Assembly (NCBI GenBank): GCA_910577465.1 | Contig: CAJTMM010000002.1 | Span: 24,873-88,872, forward strand | Length of the DNA: 64,000 nucleotides | Source: an uncultured Muribaculaceae bacterium | GTDB lineage: Bacteria; Bacteroidota; Bacteroidia; Bacteroidales; Muribaculaceae | Direction of reading: 5' to 3' | Shown: piece after piece, positions 38,294 through 46,917 of the stretch | Numbering within the stretch: position 1 is the first letter of the stretch | How the letters are laid out: every line of letters begins with the position of its first letter | The notes under the pieces: model-generated | Seen by the model: only the letters and a program-made list of their open reading frames with translations | Databases searched by the model: none | What the model was told of the DNA's origin: nothing | Made by a program: the position numbers and the translations under genes

Positions 38294-38301
38294 CAAAAGT
38301 A
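38294..38301 (-). promoter_or_regulatory. -7 element of the DUF5606 operon
   Basis: TACTTTTG on the minus strand, 33 bases before the start at 38261; no clear -33 partner. Confidence 0.4.
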
Positions 38302-38350
38302 GCAATAAATCTCGAATTAAGTGTTCTACTTGCGAGAAGTTGACGCTAAA

Positions 38351-38382
38351 TTTCCATGTTGGATTAAAAGTCACTATCTTTG
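38351..38382 (+). promoter_or_regulatory. Promoter of the Yip1-like gene and smpB
   Basis: TTTC (38351-38354), 20 bp, TATCTTTG (38375-38382). The -7 box is perfect. The start at 38411 is 28 bases downstream. Confidence 0.55.
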
Positions 38383-38410
38383 TCAATTGGATTAAAGAAT
38401 CGGTTACGAC

Positions 38411-38968
38411 ATGTTTCTACGGTATCTAAAAGATTTGTTGCAATTGTTGCTCTCGCCACGAAATGGTTGGGAAGATGTGTCGTATGATGGCTATGATGCG
38501 CACCAATTGTTTAAATCCGGCTTTTTGCCTTTTGTTGCGTTGGCTGGATTGTCGGTGTTGTGTAAGTGGTTTTATCACGCCGATGCGTCGTTGGTGGTAT
38601 TGTTTCAGCAAGCCATCATAGGATTTGTCAAATTTTTTGCATCATATTATCTTGCCAGCTTCTTCTTCTCATGGTATATGCCTATGTGTACCGACGGAAC
38701 TGTGAGCATGAACAAGTGCCATACGCTGATAATGTATTCGCTGAGTGCAGTGGCATTGATCGATATGTTGCAGAATTGTATGCCTATGGAGCTTTCTTTG
38801 GCGTATCTGCTGCCAATGTATGTGTGGTATATAATGTGGCGCGGACTGAGATATATGGCTGTAAGTTTCAATGGCGTTGTAACTTACATGATATTGTGCA
38901 TTCTTACAATAACCGTTCCGCCATATTTGCTCCAATATTTGTTTAATATGATAGTACCGGAGTATTAA
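38411..38968 (+). CDS. Yip1-like polytopic membrane protein
   Basis: A 185-residue inner-membrane protein with about five hydrophobic helices, roughly at 36-52, 62-82, 105-122, 128-142 and 155-178. The N-terminal Leu-Leu-Leu-Ser-Pro-Arg-Asn-Gly-Trp-Glu is the pattern that opens bacterial YIP1-family proteins (a short amphipathic stretch, then Pro-x-x-x-Trp). The function is unknown. It lies 3 bases before smpB and probably shares its transcript. Confidence 0.75.
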   Translation: MFLRYLKDLLQLLLSPRNGWEDVSYDGYDAHQLFKSGFLPFVALAGLSVLCKWFYHADASLVVLFQQAIIGFVKFFASYYLASFFFSWYMPMCTDGTVSMNKCHTLIMYSLSAVALIDMLQNCMPMELSLAYLLPMYVWYIMWRGLRYMAVSFNGVVTYMILCILTITVPPYLLQYLFNMIVPEY

Positions 38969-38971
38969 GAG

Positions 38972-39424
38972 ATGAAATTTTCAGAAGTAAATATTAAGAA
39001 TAAACGTGCTAACTTTGATTATGCCATATCGGAGACATTTACTGCCGGAATCGTTTTGACCGGTACCGAAATCAAATCAATCCGTATGGGTAAAGCCAGT
39101 CTGGTTGACACATTCTGTTATGTGTCCAATGGTGGTGTGTGGATTAAAAATATGTACATTGCCGAGTATTTTTACGGCACATATAATAATCATGAAGCAC
39201 GCCGGGATAGAAAATTACTTCTTAATAAGAAGGAAATAGCCAAGTTGGCAAAATGCGGAAAGGAAACCGGCATGACTATTGTACCATTGAGGGTTTTCAT
39301 TAATGATAGAGGTCTTGCCAAGATGGTTATTGGTATTGGTCGCGGAAAGAAGGAATATGATAAACGTCAGAGCATAAAAGAACGTGAGGATAAGCGTTCG
39401 ATGGCACGTATGTTTGAAAAATGA
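38972..39424 (+). CDS. smpB: SsrA-binding protein SmpB
   Basis: A 150-residue RNA-binding protein that delivers tmRNA to stalled ribosomes. Landmarks are Asn-Ile-Lys-Asn-Lys-Arg-Ala at 8-14, Gly-Thr-Glu-Ile-Lys-Ser-Ile-Arg near 31-38, [10 protein letters not shown] near 75-84, and a basic C-terminal tail with Gly-Lys-Lys-Glu-Tyr-Asp-Lys-Arg. No tmRNA gene was recognised in the window. It ends 8 bases from the convergent methyltransferase gene. Confidence 0.96.
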   Translation: MKFSEVNIKNKRANFDYAISETFTAGIVLTGTEIKSIRMGKASLVDTFCYVSNGGVWIKNMYIAEYFYGTYNNHEARRDRKLLLNKKEIAKLAKCGKETGMTIVPLRVFINDRGLAKMVIGIGRGKKEYDKRQSIKEREDKRSMARMFEK

Positions 39425-39432
39425 CATGATGG

Positions 39433-40614
39433 CTATACCGGCCGAGTCATAATCAGAACATGCTGATTGCCATTTAGGGTTACGGCGAAAAGTCGTAATG
39501 CCCCGCTTGATTTTTGTTTTAGCTTCTTACTCAGTTCGGGGGCTTTCAATGGGAAATTTCGTACGGATATATCGTATGACGAATAGTCGGTTGATAATCG
39601 TTTTATATCGGCTTTGTTAAAACTGAATAAATCTATTATCTCATGAGCGCGCCCGGGAAATTTCTGCCGACGTTCGGAAACGTATAGGTGCGTGTGCGCA
39701 TCGAGTTTTGCGGTATTAGTATCGATGGACAGTAGCTTAAATGGTCCTGCTTTCATCACTGCCGGGTAGGGTTCGTAGAGGATATGTCCGATTTCAGGAT
39801 TGGACAATATTGGGATGGCGTCTAATTCCTGTTTGCGTGTAAATGAATATGAGTCGTTTATTTTGTCGTTTATTGTGACTGCCGAAATTATGGGGCTTGA
39901 ATCGTAGTTGCGTTCGCAAACCACCACTATCTCTTTGCATTCAGTGGTGTTGCCTACGGCGTATATTTCTTTGACGCATGAAAGTTCCGAAATCGTATGT
40001 GTGATATCGAGCATCGGCGACGCCTTTATGATAATTTTTGGCGCGAGTGTGAATAATCGGGAGAGGATGGTTGTGACATCGGGCAAGCAATCGGATAAGG
40101 CGAATAAGCGTTGTCCCCGGATGCCACGACGGGCAGGGTCAATGAATATACAGTCGTAATTGTCTTGAGCGTGAGTGATGTATTCTATACTGTCGCAACA
40201 CTTGATTTCCACATTATTGAGTTGAAGAATCCGGCTGTTGTATTGGGCGGTCAATGCAATTTCGGAATTCATCTCGCAAGCTGTTACGGATTTGGCTTTC
40301 CGTGCGATATGAAACGTGTCGATGCCCAATCCGCAGGTCATATCGAGTACGGAACTGCCGTCGGGAACTAACGATGCATGGAAGTCTGCCAATGTGTCGG
40401 ATGTAGATTGCTCGGCAGATAATGTCGATGGGAATCTGAAATATTTGTATGCCAGTGTTTCGGAAAGCTTTTTTGCGTTTTTTCGCCGGCATTCTATCTG
40501 TGTGATGGCTTCTGATTTTAGTGCATCGGCGGAACTTGACAATCTGAGCCGACTAACATCGTCAAGAGAGTGCCTATCAATCCAAAGCCAGGTGTCGTTG
40601 TCAAATTCAATCAT
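39433..40614 (-). CDS. SAM-dependent methyltransferase with THUMP-like domain
   Basis: A 393-residue protein. The longer frame to 40689 lacks support; the ATG at 40614 (Met-Ile-Glu-Phe-Asp-Asn-Asp-Thr-Trp) follows a -7 element. A helical N-terminal part precedes a Rossmann methyltransferase with motif I Val-Leu-Asp-Met-Thr-Cys-Gly-Leu-Gly-Ile-Asp near 89-99 and Phe-Ile-Asp-Pro-Ala-Arg-Arg-Gly as the substrate motif. The last 80 residues (Phe-Pro-Gly-Arg-Ala-His-Glu-Ile, then Val-Arg-Asn-Phe-Pro-Leu) match the THUMP-like RNA-binding fold. An RNA substrate is likely, but the base is unknown. Confidence 0.87.
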   Translation of the reverse strand: MIEFDNDTWLWIDRHSLDDVSRLRLSSSADALKSEAITQIECRRKNAKKLSETLAYKYFRFPSTLSAEQSTSDTLADFHASLVPDGSSVLDMTCGLGIDTFHIARKAKSVTACEMNSEIALTAQYNSRILQLNNVEIKCCDSIEYITHAQDNYDCIFIDPARRGIRGQRLFALSDCLPDVTTILSRLFTLAPKIIIKASPMLDITHTISELSCVKEIYAVGNTTECKEIVVVCERNYDSSPIISAVTINDKINDSYSFTRKQELDAIPILSNPEIGHILYEPYPAVMKAGPFKLLSIDTNTAKLDAHTHLYVSERRQKFPGRAHEIIDLFSFNKADIKRLSTDYSSYDISVRNFPLKAPELSKKLKQKSSGALRLFAVTLNGNQHVLIMTRPV

Positions 40615-40623
40615 ATTACGCCA

Positions 40624-40631
40624 CAAAATTA
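40624..40631 (-). promoter_or_regulatory. -7 element of the THUMP-like methyltransferase gene
   Basis: TAATTTTG on the minus strand, 10 bases before the ATG at 40614 and inside the longer alternative frame. Confidence 0.4.
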
Positions 40632-40696
40632 CGCAAAATATCGCTAAAGAATATGTAAACGGAGGATTTGGCATGAGTTTTGTTGACAAATATCAT

Positions 40697-40704
40697 TACA
40701 TTTG
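40697..40704 (+). promoter_or_regulatory. Possible -7 element of the TPR gene
   Basis: TACATTTG fits the consensus, just upstream of the ATGs at 40715 and 40721. The nearest TTTG is 14 bp upstream, closer than usual. Confidence 0.3.
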
Positions 40705-40714
40705 TATAAAATAC

Positions 40715-42937
40715 ATGTATATGACATCTTCTCAATTACAAATTATATTCAATAGGATTAAAAAAGCGCTTGCCGCCAATCATATTCAGATAGCCTTGTC
40801 TGAGTTGGAATCTATGTGCGAGGCATCGGATGTGGCGTGGGGCATACGTCGTGATGTGGGCAAACTGCGTGAGAGCTATGGATACTTAATGAAATATGCG
40901 TTGGATGGTGTCAATGACCCAATGCGTAATCAGGTGCTCGCGGATATACGTAGCGGTATAATGATGCAGGGTGCTTTGATAATACGCAATGCGGATATTG
41001 AGGAATCGTCCCGTCAATATTATAGCGTTTTAAGATACGAGCGTGCCAATTCTGAAACATCTATAGCGGATTTGTTGGTTAAGTACAGATCCGGCAATGC
41101 GAAAATGAGTTTGGCGATGCTTGGTGGCGTTTCGGAGCCTAAGGATGGGAATGGGAATAGCTTGGTTGTTGAGCAGGAGGGGTTGGCTCGCCGATTGTTT
41201 CAACTTATATGGGTGACTTACCCCTTGACGTCGGACGATGAAGCAGCAATAGAACAGTCCTTAACTGATGATTCACTACCGTTACATTTTAAAGAACTGC
41301 TTGTATCGGCAATAATGCTTGGCGCAATTGAAAATTATGATGAAAGGCGGTTTGTGTTGCTTGCCGGTGAGTATATGCGCGGAAATACCCACATTGAGAT
41401 AAAGGCTTTGTGCGCCTTGCTCATAGCCATGTGGATGCAACGCATGAACTTATCCGGAGCGCGTTTTAAGTCTATATTGGATTTGATGAAGGACCGTGAT
41501 GGTTGGAAATCCGATTTGAAAATGGTGTTCATGCAATTGGTGCGAACACGTGATACCGATAGGATTTCTCGTACTATGATGGAGAATGTGATACCCGAGA
41601 TGATGAAATTACGTTCTGATATAACGGAGAAATTAGGGTCAGCTAAGGATCTGGAGGACTTAGCTTCACTTGAAGAGAATCCGGAATGGTCAGAGATGAT
41701 GGAGAAATCGGGGGTGATGGATAAGCTTAAAGAGTTGAGCGAGATTCAAGCCGATGGCGGCGATGTGATGATGAGTACATTCTCACACCTGAAATCGTTC
41801 CCGTTTTTCAGCGATATAGCCAATTGGTTTTTACCATTTTATCTGGAGCACAGCGCTGTGGTTTCAGCATTTGGCAGTCCCGGCAGTGATGTGGGTGAGG
41901 TGATTAGTGCTTCACCAATGATGTGTGACAGCGATAAATACTCGATAGTACTGTCGTTGGAGCGAATACCTAAGTCGGAGCGTCGCATGATGTTGGAGCA
42001 GTTCAAACTCCAAAATGTCAATATGGCTGAATTACGTAATTCTGAATTGAATCCGGCTTCGGTGTCTCGTGAAAATGTTGCCAATAAGTACATACAGGAT
42101 TTATATCGGTTTTTCAAATTGTACCGTAGGAAAGGTGAATTCCGTAGTCCATTCGATAGCCCGGTAAACTTGGCTACGGTTGATTGTCTTTCATCAGATT
42201 TCGATGATACATCAATACTGACCCTTGTAGCGGAATTTTATTTCAAGCATGGCTATTACCGTGATGCTCTTGATTTATTCATGTCAATAGCCGGTGCTGA
42301 TGGCGGGTCGGCTCAGTTGTATCAGAAGATAGGGTATTGCCTTCAGCAATCAGGTGATATTGCATCGGCTCTCGAATACTATTTGCGTGGTGAGCTTCTG
42401 GCTCCGGATAGCCAATGGACGCTCCGACGTATAGCCCAATGTTATAAGCTGACAGGAAATTCACAAAAGGCTTTGGAATATTATTCGCGGATTGCGGAAA
42501 AGAAACCAAATGACTTGAATATAGCCTACAATATAGGTAATTGTTATCTGGAGCTGGGAGATTACGAAGCAGCATTAAAGCATTACTTCAAGGTGGAGTT
42601 TCTGGATGAGAAATCGGATAAGGCTTTACGTCCTATTGCATGGTGCCTGTTCCTTACCGGAGAGAGGGATAGAAGTGACAGGTACTATTCTCGGATATTA
42701 TCAGATAAACCAAAGTTCACCGACTATCTTAATTATGGTCATTTACTTATGACGATGGGTAAGTATAGGGAGGCTATTGAAAATTACCGTAAATATGTCG
42801 ATTCGATAGCAGAAAATGCAAGCGAAGAGTTTGAAAATGTAATGTCGGCTGATAGTAAATATATCAAGTCACAGGGTGTCGATGCCGTAATGCTCGATAT
42901 AGTAATTGATTCGGTTCTGTCCGGGGCATTCATCTAA
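40715..42937 (+). CDS. Large TPR-repeat protein
   Basis: About 740 residues (ATG at 40715 or 40721). The reading frame is open as far back as 40316, but that part lies over the opposite-strand methyltransferase gene and is not credible. No signal peptide is seen. The N-terminal 500 residues are helical and otherwise unrecognised. The C-terminal 230 residues hold at least four tetratricopeptide repeats (units starting near Leu-Tyr-Gln-Lys-Ile-Gly, Trp-Thr-Leu-Arg-Arg-Ile-Ala, Asn-Ile-Ala-Tyr-Asn-Ile-Gly and Leu-Asn-Tyr-Gly-His-Leu). It probably scaffolds a protein complex; partners are unknown. It lies 24 bases before the M3 peptidase gene, so the two are likely cotranscribed. Confidence 0.82.
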   Translation: MYMTSSQLQIIFNRIKKALAANHIQIALSELESMCEASDVAWGIRRDVGKLRESYGYLMKYALDGVNDPMRNQVLADIRSGIMMQGALIIRNADIEESSRQYYSVLRYERANSETSIADLLVKYRSGNAKMSLAMLGGVSEPKDGNGNSLVVEQEGLARRLFQLIWVTYPLTSDDEAAIEQSLTDDSLPLHFKELLVSAIMLGAIENYDERRFVLLAGEYMRGNTHIEIKALCALLIAMWMQRMNLSGARFKSILDLMKDRDGWKSDLKMVFMQLVRTRDTDRISRTMMENVIPEMMKLRSDITEKLGSAKDLEDLASLEENPEWSEMMEKSGVMDKLKELSEIQADGGDVMMSTFSHLKSFPFFSDIANWFLPFYLEHSAVVSAFGSPGSDVGEVISASPMMCDSDKYSIVLSLERIPKSERRMMLEQFKLQNVNMAELRNSELNPASVSRENVANKYIQDLYRFFKLYRRKGEFRSPFDSPVNLATVDCLSSDFDDTSILTLVAEFYFKHGYYRDALDLFMSIAGADGGSAQLYQKIGYCLQQSGDIASALEYYLRGELLAPDSQWTLRRIAQCYKLTGNSQKALEYYSRIAEKKPNDLNIAYNIGNCYLELGDYEAALKHYFKVEFLDEKSDKALRPIAWCLFLTGERDRSDRYYSRILSDKPKFTDYLNYGHLLMTMGKYREAIENYRKYVDSIAENASEEFENVMSADSKYIKSQGVDAVMLDIVIDSVLSGAFI

Positions 42938-42961
42938 AAGAAATAAACATAAAATATAGAT

Positions 42962-45094
42962 ATGAGAAAATTAACATTTGCGCTATTACTTATCATTACG
43001 TTTATGAGTCAAGCAGAAAATCCATTGTTCAGAAAATTTGATACCGTTCATGGAACGGTGCCATTTGATAAAATTTCAGTAACCGACTATGAACCGGCAA
43101 TAGACCGTGGCATTAAATTGGGATTGGAAGAGGTAGAAGCTATATGCAACAACAGGGCTTATCCTGATTTTGATAACACTATCGTGGCATTGGAAAACTC
43201 AGGTAAAGAGCTTGACCGTGTTTTGAATGTGTTCTATCCATTGATGTCGGCATTGTCGGATGATGAGATGATGGCCATCTCAATGCGTGTTACGCCTAAG
43301 TTGAGTGACTATAGCACTGCCATATCCCTTAATTCTCGACTATGGGAGCGAATTAAACAAGTGTATGATAATCGGGCTAAATTCAATCTTGATGCTGAGG
43401 ATAGCATGCTTCTGCAACGAACTTACGATAGTTTTGCCCGCAACGGAGCTTTGTTGCAAGGTGAAAATCGTGAAACTTACAGAAAGCTCAGTTCTGAGTT
43501 AAGTGAACTCACCACCATATTCGGACAGAACGTGCTTAAAGAGATGAATACATACGAAATATGGCTGGAGAAAAAAGATTTGACCGGACTTCCGGAGGGA
43601 GTGGTTGAAGCTGCTGCCTTTGCCGCACGCCAGAAGGGTAAAGATGGTGAATACCTGTTTACACTTGCCCAACCTACCTATATGGCGTTCATGAAATATT
43701 CAGACCGCAGGGACTTGCGTGAGAAGATGTATCGATTATACATGGGCAGGAACCTTAAAGGTGAGTATTCAAATGTGGAGGTGATGAAACGCATTGCTGA
43801 TGTACGTCGTCAGATTGCCAATTTACTTGGCTATAAGACTTATGCTGATTACGCTCTGAAGAATACTATGGCAGAGACTCCTGATAACGTATATAATCTG
43901 TTGAATCAATTGCGTGATGCGTATCGTCCGGCACAGCAGGCGGAGTTTAAGGAGATTATTGATTTCGCATCTAATGACGATAGCCAGCCTATATCCGATT
44001 TGAAGCCTTGGGACTATAGTTACTATGCCAATAAGTTAAAGCAGGCAAAATATGATTATGATGAGGAGGCTTTACGTCCTTACTTCGAGCTTAACAATGT
44101 GATACAAGGCGTATTTGGTCTTGCGACTAAATTGTATGGACTAACGTTTGTGGAAAATAGCGATATCCCGGCGTATCATCCCGAGGTTAAGGCATTTGAG
44201 GTAAAAGATAAAGATGGTTCATATCTTGGGGTTATATACACTGACTTCTTCCCTCGTGACAGCAAGCGCCCCGGGGCTTGGATGACAGATTTCAAACCTC
44301 AGTATATCGATGCAGAGGGACATAATTCGCGCCCGCATGTGTCGATAGTGATGAATTTTACTAAACCGACCGAGACGAAGCCGTCGTTGCTGACACCCTA
44401 TGAGGTTGAAACATTCCTGCATGAGTTTGGACATGCTTTACATGGTCTTCTTGCCGATACTAAATATGCATCACTTTCAGGAACAAATGTATATCGTGAT
44501 TTTGTGGAACTTCCGTCTCAGTTCAATGAAAACTATCTTACGCAAAAAGAATTCCTGGATGGTTTTGCACGCCATTATCAGACGGATAAGCCTATTCCAC
44601 AGAATCTTGTGGATAAAATTATAGAGTCGTCGCAATTTGGGGCTGCATATCAGTGTATGCGTCAATTGAATTTCGGATTGGTGGATATGGCATGGCATTC
44701 GATTGAAAAGCCTGTTGATGATGCAGTGGCATTTGAGGTTGAAGCAGGCAAATCCGTTGAGATGTTTGACCCGGTTGAAGGTACATTGATGTCACCGCAG
44801 TTCAGCCACATTTTCAGTGGAGGTTATGCTGCCGGATATTATAGTTACAAGTGGGCTGAGGTCCTTGATGCGGATGCTTTTGCCAAATTTATTGAAAACG
44901 GAATCTTTGATCAGAAAAGTGCTGATGATTTCCGTATGAATGTGCTTATGAAAGGCGGAACTGAACATCCGGCTGTGTTGTATAAGAGATTCCGTGGACA
45001 AGATCCGACCATTGATGCGTTGTTGGTTCGCGACGGGATAAAGAAGCCTGTTGGCAATACGATTCCTCAGGATTTGCCTTCGCGTAAAGATTGA
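42962..45094 (+). CDS. M3 family zinc metallopeptidase (peptidyl-dipeptidase Dcp-like)
   Basis: A 710-residue peptidase with a signal peptide (about 1-18), so it acts in the periplasm. The gluzincin motif His-Glu-Phe-Gly-His is at 487-491, with the third zinc ligand in Asp-Phe-Val-Glu-Leu-Pro-Ser-Gln about 25 residues later. The long helical N-terminal part and the Phe-Ser-Gly-Gly-Tyr-Ala-Ala-Gly-Tyr-Tyr-Ser-Tyr segment near 618-630 are typical of Dcp/OpdA. These enzymes trim short peptides. A strong terminator follows at 45119. Confidence 0.92.
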   Translation: MRKLTFALLLIITFMSQAENPLFRKFDTVHGTVPFDKISVTDYEPAIDRGIKLGLEEVEAICNNRAYPDFDNTIVALENSGKELDRVLNVFYPLMSALSDDEMMAISMRVTPKLSDYSTAISLNSRLWERIKQVYDNRAKFNLDAEDSMLLQRTYDSFARNGALLQGENRETYRKLSSELSELTTIFGQNVLKEMNTYEIWLEKKDLTGLPEGVVEAAAFAARQKGKDGEYLFTLAQPTYMAFMKYSDRRDLREKMYRLYMGRNLKGEYSNVEVMKRIADVRRQIANLLGYKTYADYALKNTMAETPDNVYNLLNQLRDAYRPAQQAEFKEIIDFASNDDSQPISDLKPWDYSYYANKLKQAKYDYDEEALRPYFELNNVIQGVFGLATKLYGLTFVENSDIPAYHPEVKAFEVKDKDGSYLGVIYTDFFPRDSKRPGAWMTDFKPQYIDAEGHNSRPHVSIVMNFTKPTETKPSLLTPYEVETFLHEFGHALHGLLADTKYASLSGTNVYRDFVELPSQFNENYLTQKEFLDGFARHYQTDKPIPQNLVDKIIESSQFGAAYQCMRQLNFGLVDMAWHSIEKPVDDAVAFEVEAGKSVEMFDPVEGTLMSPQFSHIFSGGYAAGYYSYKWAEVLDADAFAKFIENGIFDQKSADDFRMNVLMKGGTEHPAVLYKRFRGQDPTIDALLVRDGIKKPVGNTIPQDLPSRKD

Positions 45095-45118
45095 TGAATT
45101 TAGTAACAAGTGATATTG

Positions 45119-45155
45119 AAAAAACGCATCGGCATTAATCGCAGATGCGTTTTTT
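45119..45155 (+). terminator. Terminator after the M3 peptidase gene
   Basis: A perfect 12-bp stem (45119-45130 with 45144-45155) with a 13-base loop, A-rich on the 5' side and ending in six T. Confidence 0.9.
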
Positions 45156-45176
45156 CGTGTTATGAAATAAATATGT

Positions 45177-45184
45177 TATTTTTG
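45177..45184 (+). promoter_or_regulatory. -7 element of the HipA-like/DUF3037 pair
   Basis: TATTTTTG, 15 bases before the ATG at 45200. The -33 region is unclear and overlaps the preceding terminator. Confidence 0.45.
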
Positions 45185-45199
45185 TAGATATTGCAGAAT

Positions 45200-45988
45200 A
45201 TGGATATACGACGACAATCGGTGGTACGCTATATCACCCCATTGAGAGAGGGTGGCTCGTTGCCCGCATTAGTTGAGGCTGATGACGGATTTGATTATGT
45301 GCTTAAATTTAGGGGTGCGGGGCATGGCAAGAAGGCGCTGATTGCGGAATTTATAGGTGGAGAGGTTGCCAGACGGCTTGGATTCAAGGTTCCGGAACTT
45401 GTGTTTCTGGATGTGGATGCGCGATTTGGCATCACCGAGCCTGATGAGGAAATCCAAGACTTGCTGAGAGCCAGTCACGGGTTGAATATCGGTATGCATT
45501 TTCTGTCCGGCGCGTTGACTCTCGATCCCTATATCAATCCGGTGGATGCGCTTACCGCGTCCCGGATTGTGTGGCTTGATGCGTTTCTTACTAATGTTGA
45601 TCGCACTGCAATGAATACCAATATGCTTTTGTGGCATGGTAATGAGGTTTGGCTTATTGATCATGGAGCGTCATTGTATTTTCATCATTCGTGGCGTAAC
45701 GCCGATACTGCTCCGTTAGATAGGTTTAGCTTTATTAAGCGTCATGCATTACTGCATAAGGCATCGCGTTTGGAAGAGGTGGATTGTGATTTTAAATGTA
45801 GAATCACAAATGGTGATTTTATGGAGATAACAGATGCTATACCTACTGAATGGTTGGAATGGGAAGATGAGGGTATTACGGCTGAAGAAATACGCGCCGT
45901 ATATCTGCGTTATCTTTGCCAGCGGTTAGAAAATTCAAATATATTTGTAAACGAAGCTATAAATGTGCGTAGGGAATCTCTTATATGA
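45200..45988 (+). CDS. HipA-like kinase-fold protein
   Basis: A 262-residue protein from the ATG at 45200 (a TTG three codons earlier is also in frame). The fold pattern is that of the HipA_2 group: a nucleotide-binding lobe with Tyr-Val-Leu-Lys-Phe-Arg-Gly (Lys36), a helix with Ala-Glu-Phe-Ile-Gly-Gly-Glu-Val-Ala, the catalytic loop Asn-Val-Asp-Arg-Thr-Ala-Met-Asn-Thr-Asn (Asp134 to Asn141), and the metal-binding Leu-Ile-Asp-His-Gly-Ala (Asp154). It lacks the longer N-terminal domain of toxin HipA, and no HipB repressor gene is next to it. It overlaps the DUF3037 gene by 26 bases. A protein-kinase role is inferred from the family. Confidence 0.85.
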   Translation: MDIRRQSVVRYITPLREGGSLPALVEADDGFDYVLKFRGAGHGKKALIAEFIGGEVARRLGFKVPELVFLDVDARFGITEPDEEIQDLLRASHGLNIGMHFLSGALTLDPYINPVDALTASRIVWLDAFLTNVDRTAMNTNMLLWHGNEVWLIDHGASLYFHHSWRNADTAPLDRFSFIKRHALLHKASRLEEVDCDFKCRITNGDFMEITDAIPTEWLEWEDEGITAEEIRAVYLRYLCQRLENSNIFVNEAINVRRESLI

Positions 45989-46349
45989 ATATGCGGTAAT
46001 CCGTTTTGTACCCCGCATAGAGCGTGAGGAGTTTATAAACGTTGGATTGCTTATGATGTGCAAGCGCATGAAATGGATACGTGCGCAGTTGCATGTGCCT
46101 GAAAATAAAATGGCGGTGTTTGTCTCGGAAATAACACCGGAAAATCTGCATAATCAGCTGGAGCAGTTTCGTTGCATTACAAATGGCGATTGCAAAGCCG
46201 GTCCTATAGCTACGCTTTCCGTGGAAGAACGCTTCCGTTGGCTTTCTGCTGTGAGAAGTTCGTGCGTGCAGACTTCACGTCCTCATCCCGGATTGACCGA
46301 CGACTTGGATATGACATTCGATAGATTATTCTCTGAACTTGTTATGTGA
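45963..46349 (+). CDS. DUF3037 protein
   Basis: A 128-residue cytoplasmic protein of the DUF3037 family, marked by Tyr-Glu-Tyr-Ala-Val-Ile-Arg-Phe-Val-Pro-Arg at 8-18, Glu-Glu-Phe-Ile-Asn-Val-Gly, a Pro-Ile-Ala-Thr-Leu near 77-81, Arg-Phe-Arg-Trp-Leu, and a terminal helix starting Leu-Thr-Asp-Asp-Leu. It starts inside the 3' end of the HipA-like kinase gene (26-base overlap in another frame), and this pairing is recurrent in bacteria. It may be the kinase's partner or substrate. No biochemical function is known to me. Confidence 0.85.
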   Translation: MCVGNLLYEYAVIRFVPRIEREEFINVGLLMMCKRMKWIRAQLHVPENKMAVFVSEITPENLHNQLEQFRCITNGDCKAGPIATLSVEERFRWLSAVRSSCVQTSRPHPGLTDDLDMTFDRLFSELVM

Positions 46350-46456
46350 AATTTGCCGAGGTTTGTAATGTGTTGGCGTGTCATGTGGCAAAGATTTCAT
46401 CCTACCATTTTGCAATTAGTCCCCAACTCAATTAACGGATTAACATGGGAATAAAA

Positions 46457-46485
46457 ATCCCGGGACACCATTGGAGTCCCGGGAT
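46457..46485 (-). terminator. Terminator after rpmE2
   Basis: A perfect 10-bp stem (46457-46466 with 46476-46485, ATCCCGGGAC and its complement) with a 9-base loop. Read on the minus strand it is followed by TTTTATT. Confidence 0.88.
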
Positions 46486-46511
46486 GCGTTTATATTTGAA
46501 GCGCGTTAGCT

Positions 46512-46766
46512 TTATTTTTTCTTGCGGTTTCCGTAACGGCTCATGAACTTATCCACACGACCTGCGGTATCGACAAGCTTCTGCTTACCGGTGAAGAAGG
46601 GGTGTGAAGAACTGGTGATTTCAAGCTTCACGAGGGGATAAGTTACACCATCCACTTCGATTGTTTCTTTCGTGGCAATTGTAGAACGAGTGATGAAGAT
46701 TTCTTCATTTGACATATCTTTGAATACAACTTCACGATAGTTGGAAGGATGAATCTCTTTTTTCAT
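46512..46766 (-). CDS. rpmE2: 50S ribosomal protein L31 type B
   Basis: An 84-residue L31 without the zinc-binding cysteines, so the zinc-independent type B form. Landmarks are Met-Lys-Lys-Glu-Ile-His-Pro at the start, [16 protein letters not shown] and the Lys-rich end. In many bacteria type B is induced by zinc shortage, but Bacteroidota often have only this form. It has its own promoter and a leader of about 70 bases. Confidence 0.95.
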   Translation of the reverse strand: MKKEIHPSNYREVVFKDMSNEEIFITRSTIATKETIEVDGVTYPLVKLEITSSSHPFFTGKQKLVDTAGRVDKFMSRYGNRKKK

Positions 46767-46841
46767 TGTAATATAAGTAATCTTTTGTTAATCAAAGTGT
46801 TTATGAATTACGCTGGTAGGGCGATAATCTGTAATGGCTTG

Positions 46842-46872
46842 CAAAATTAGCTATTATTATTTAATTTACAAA
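46842..46872 (-). promoter_or_regulatory. Promoter of rpmE2
   Basis: On the minus strand TTTG (46872-46869), 19 bp, TAATTTTG (46849-46842): both boxes are perfect. Transcription would leave a leader of about 70 bases. Confidence 0.8.
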
Positions 46873-46917
46873 ACTTTAGCTTGTTTTTTTGCTATGCACA
46901 GTGAAATCAACTTCCTA

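Noticed and set aside
40316..40714. 5' extension of the TPR gene
   Set aside because: It overlaps the methyltransferase gene on the other strand and precedes a better start and a -7 box.
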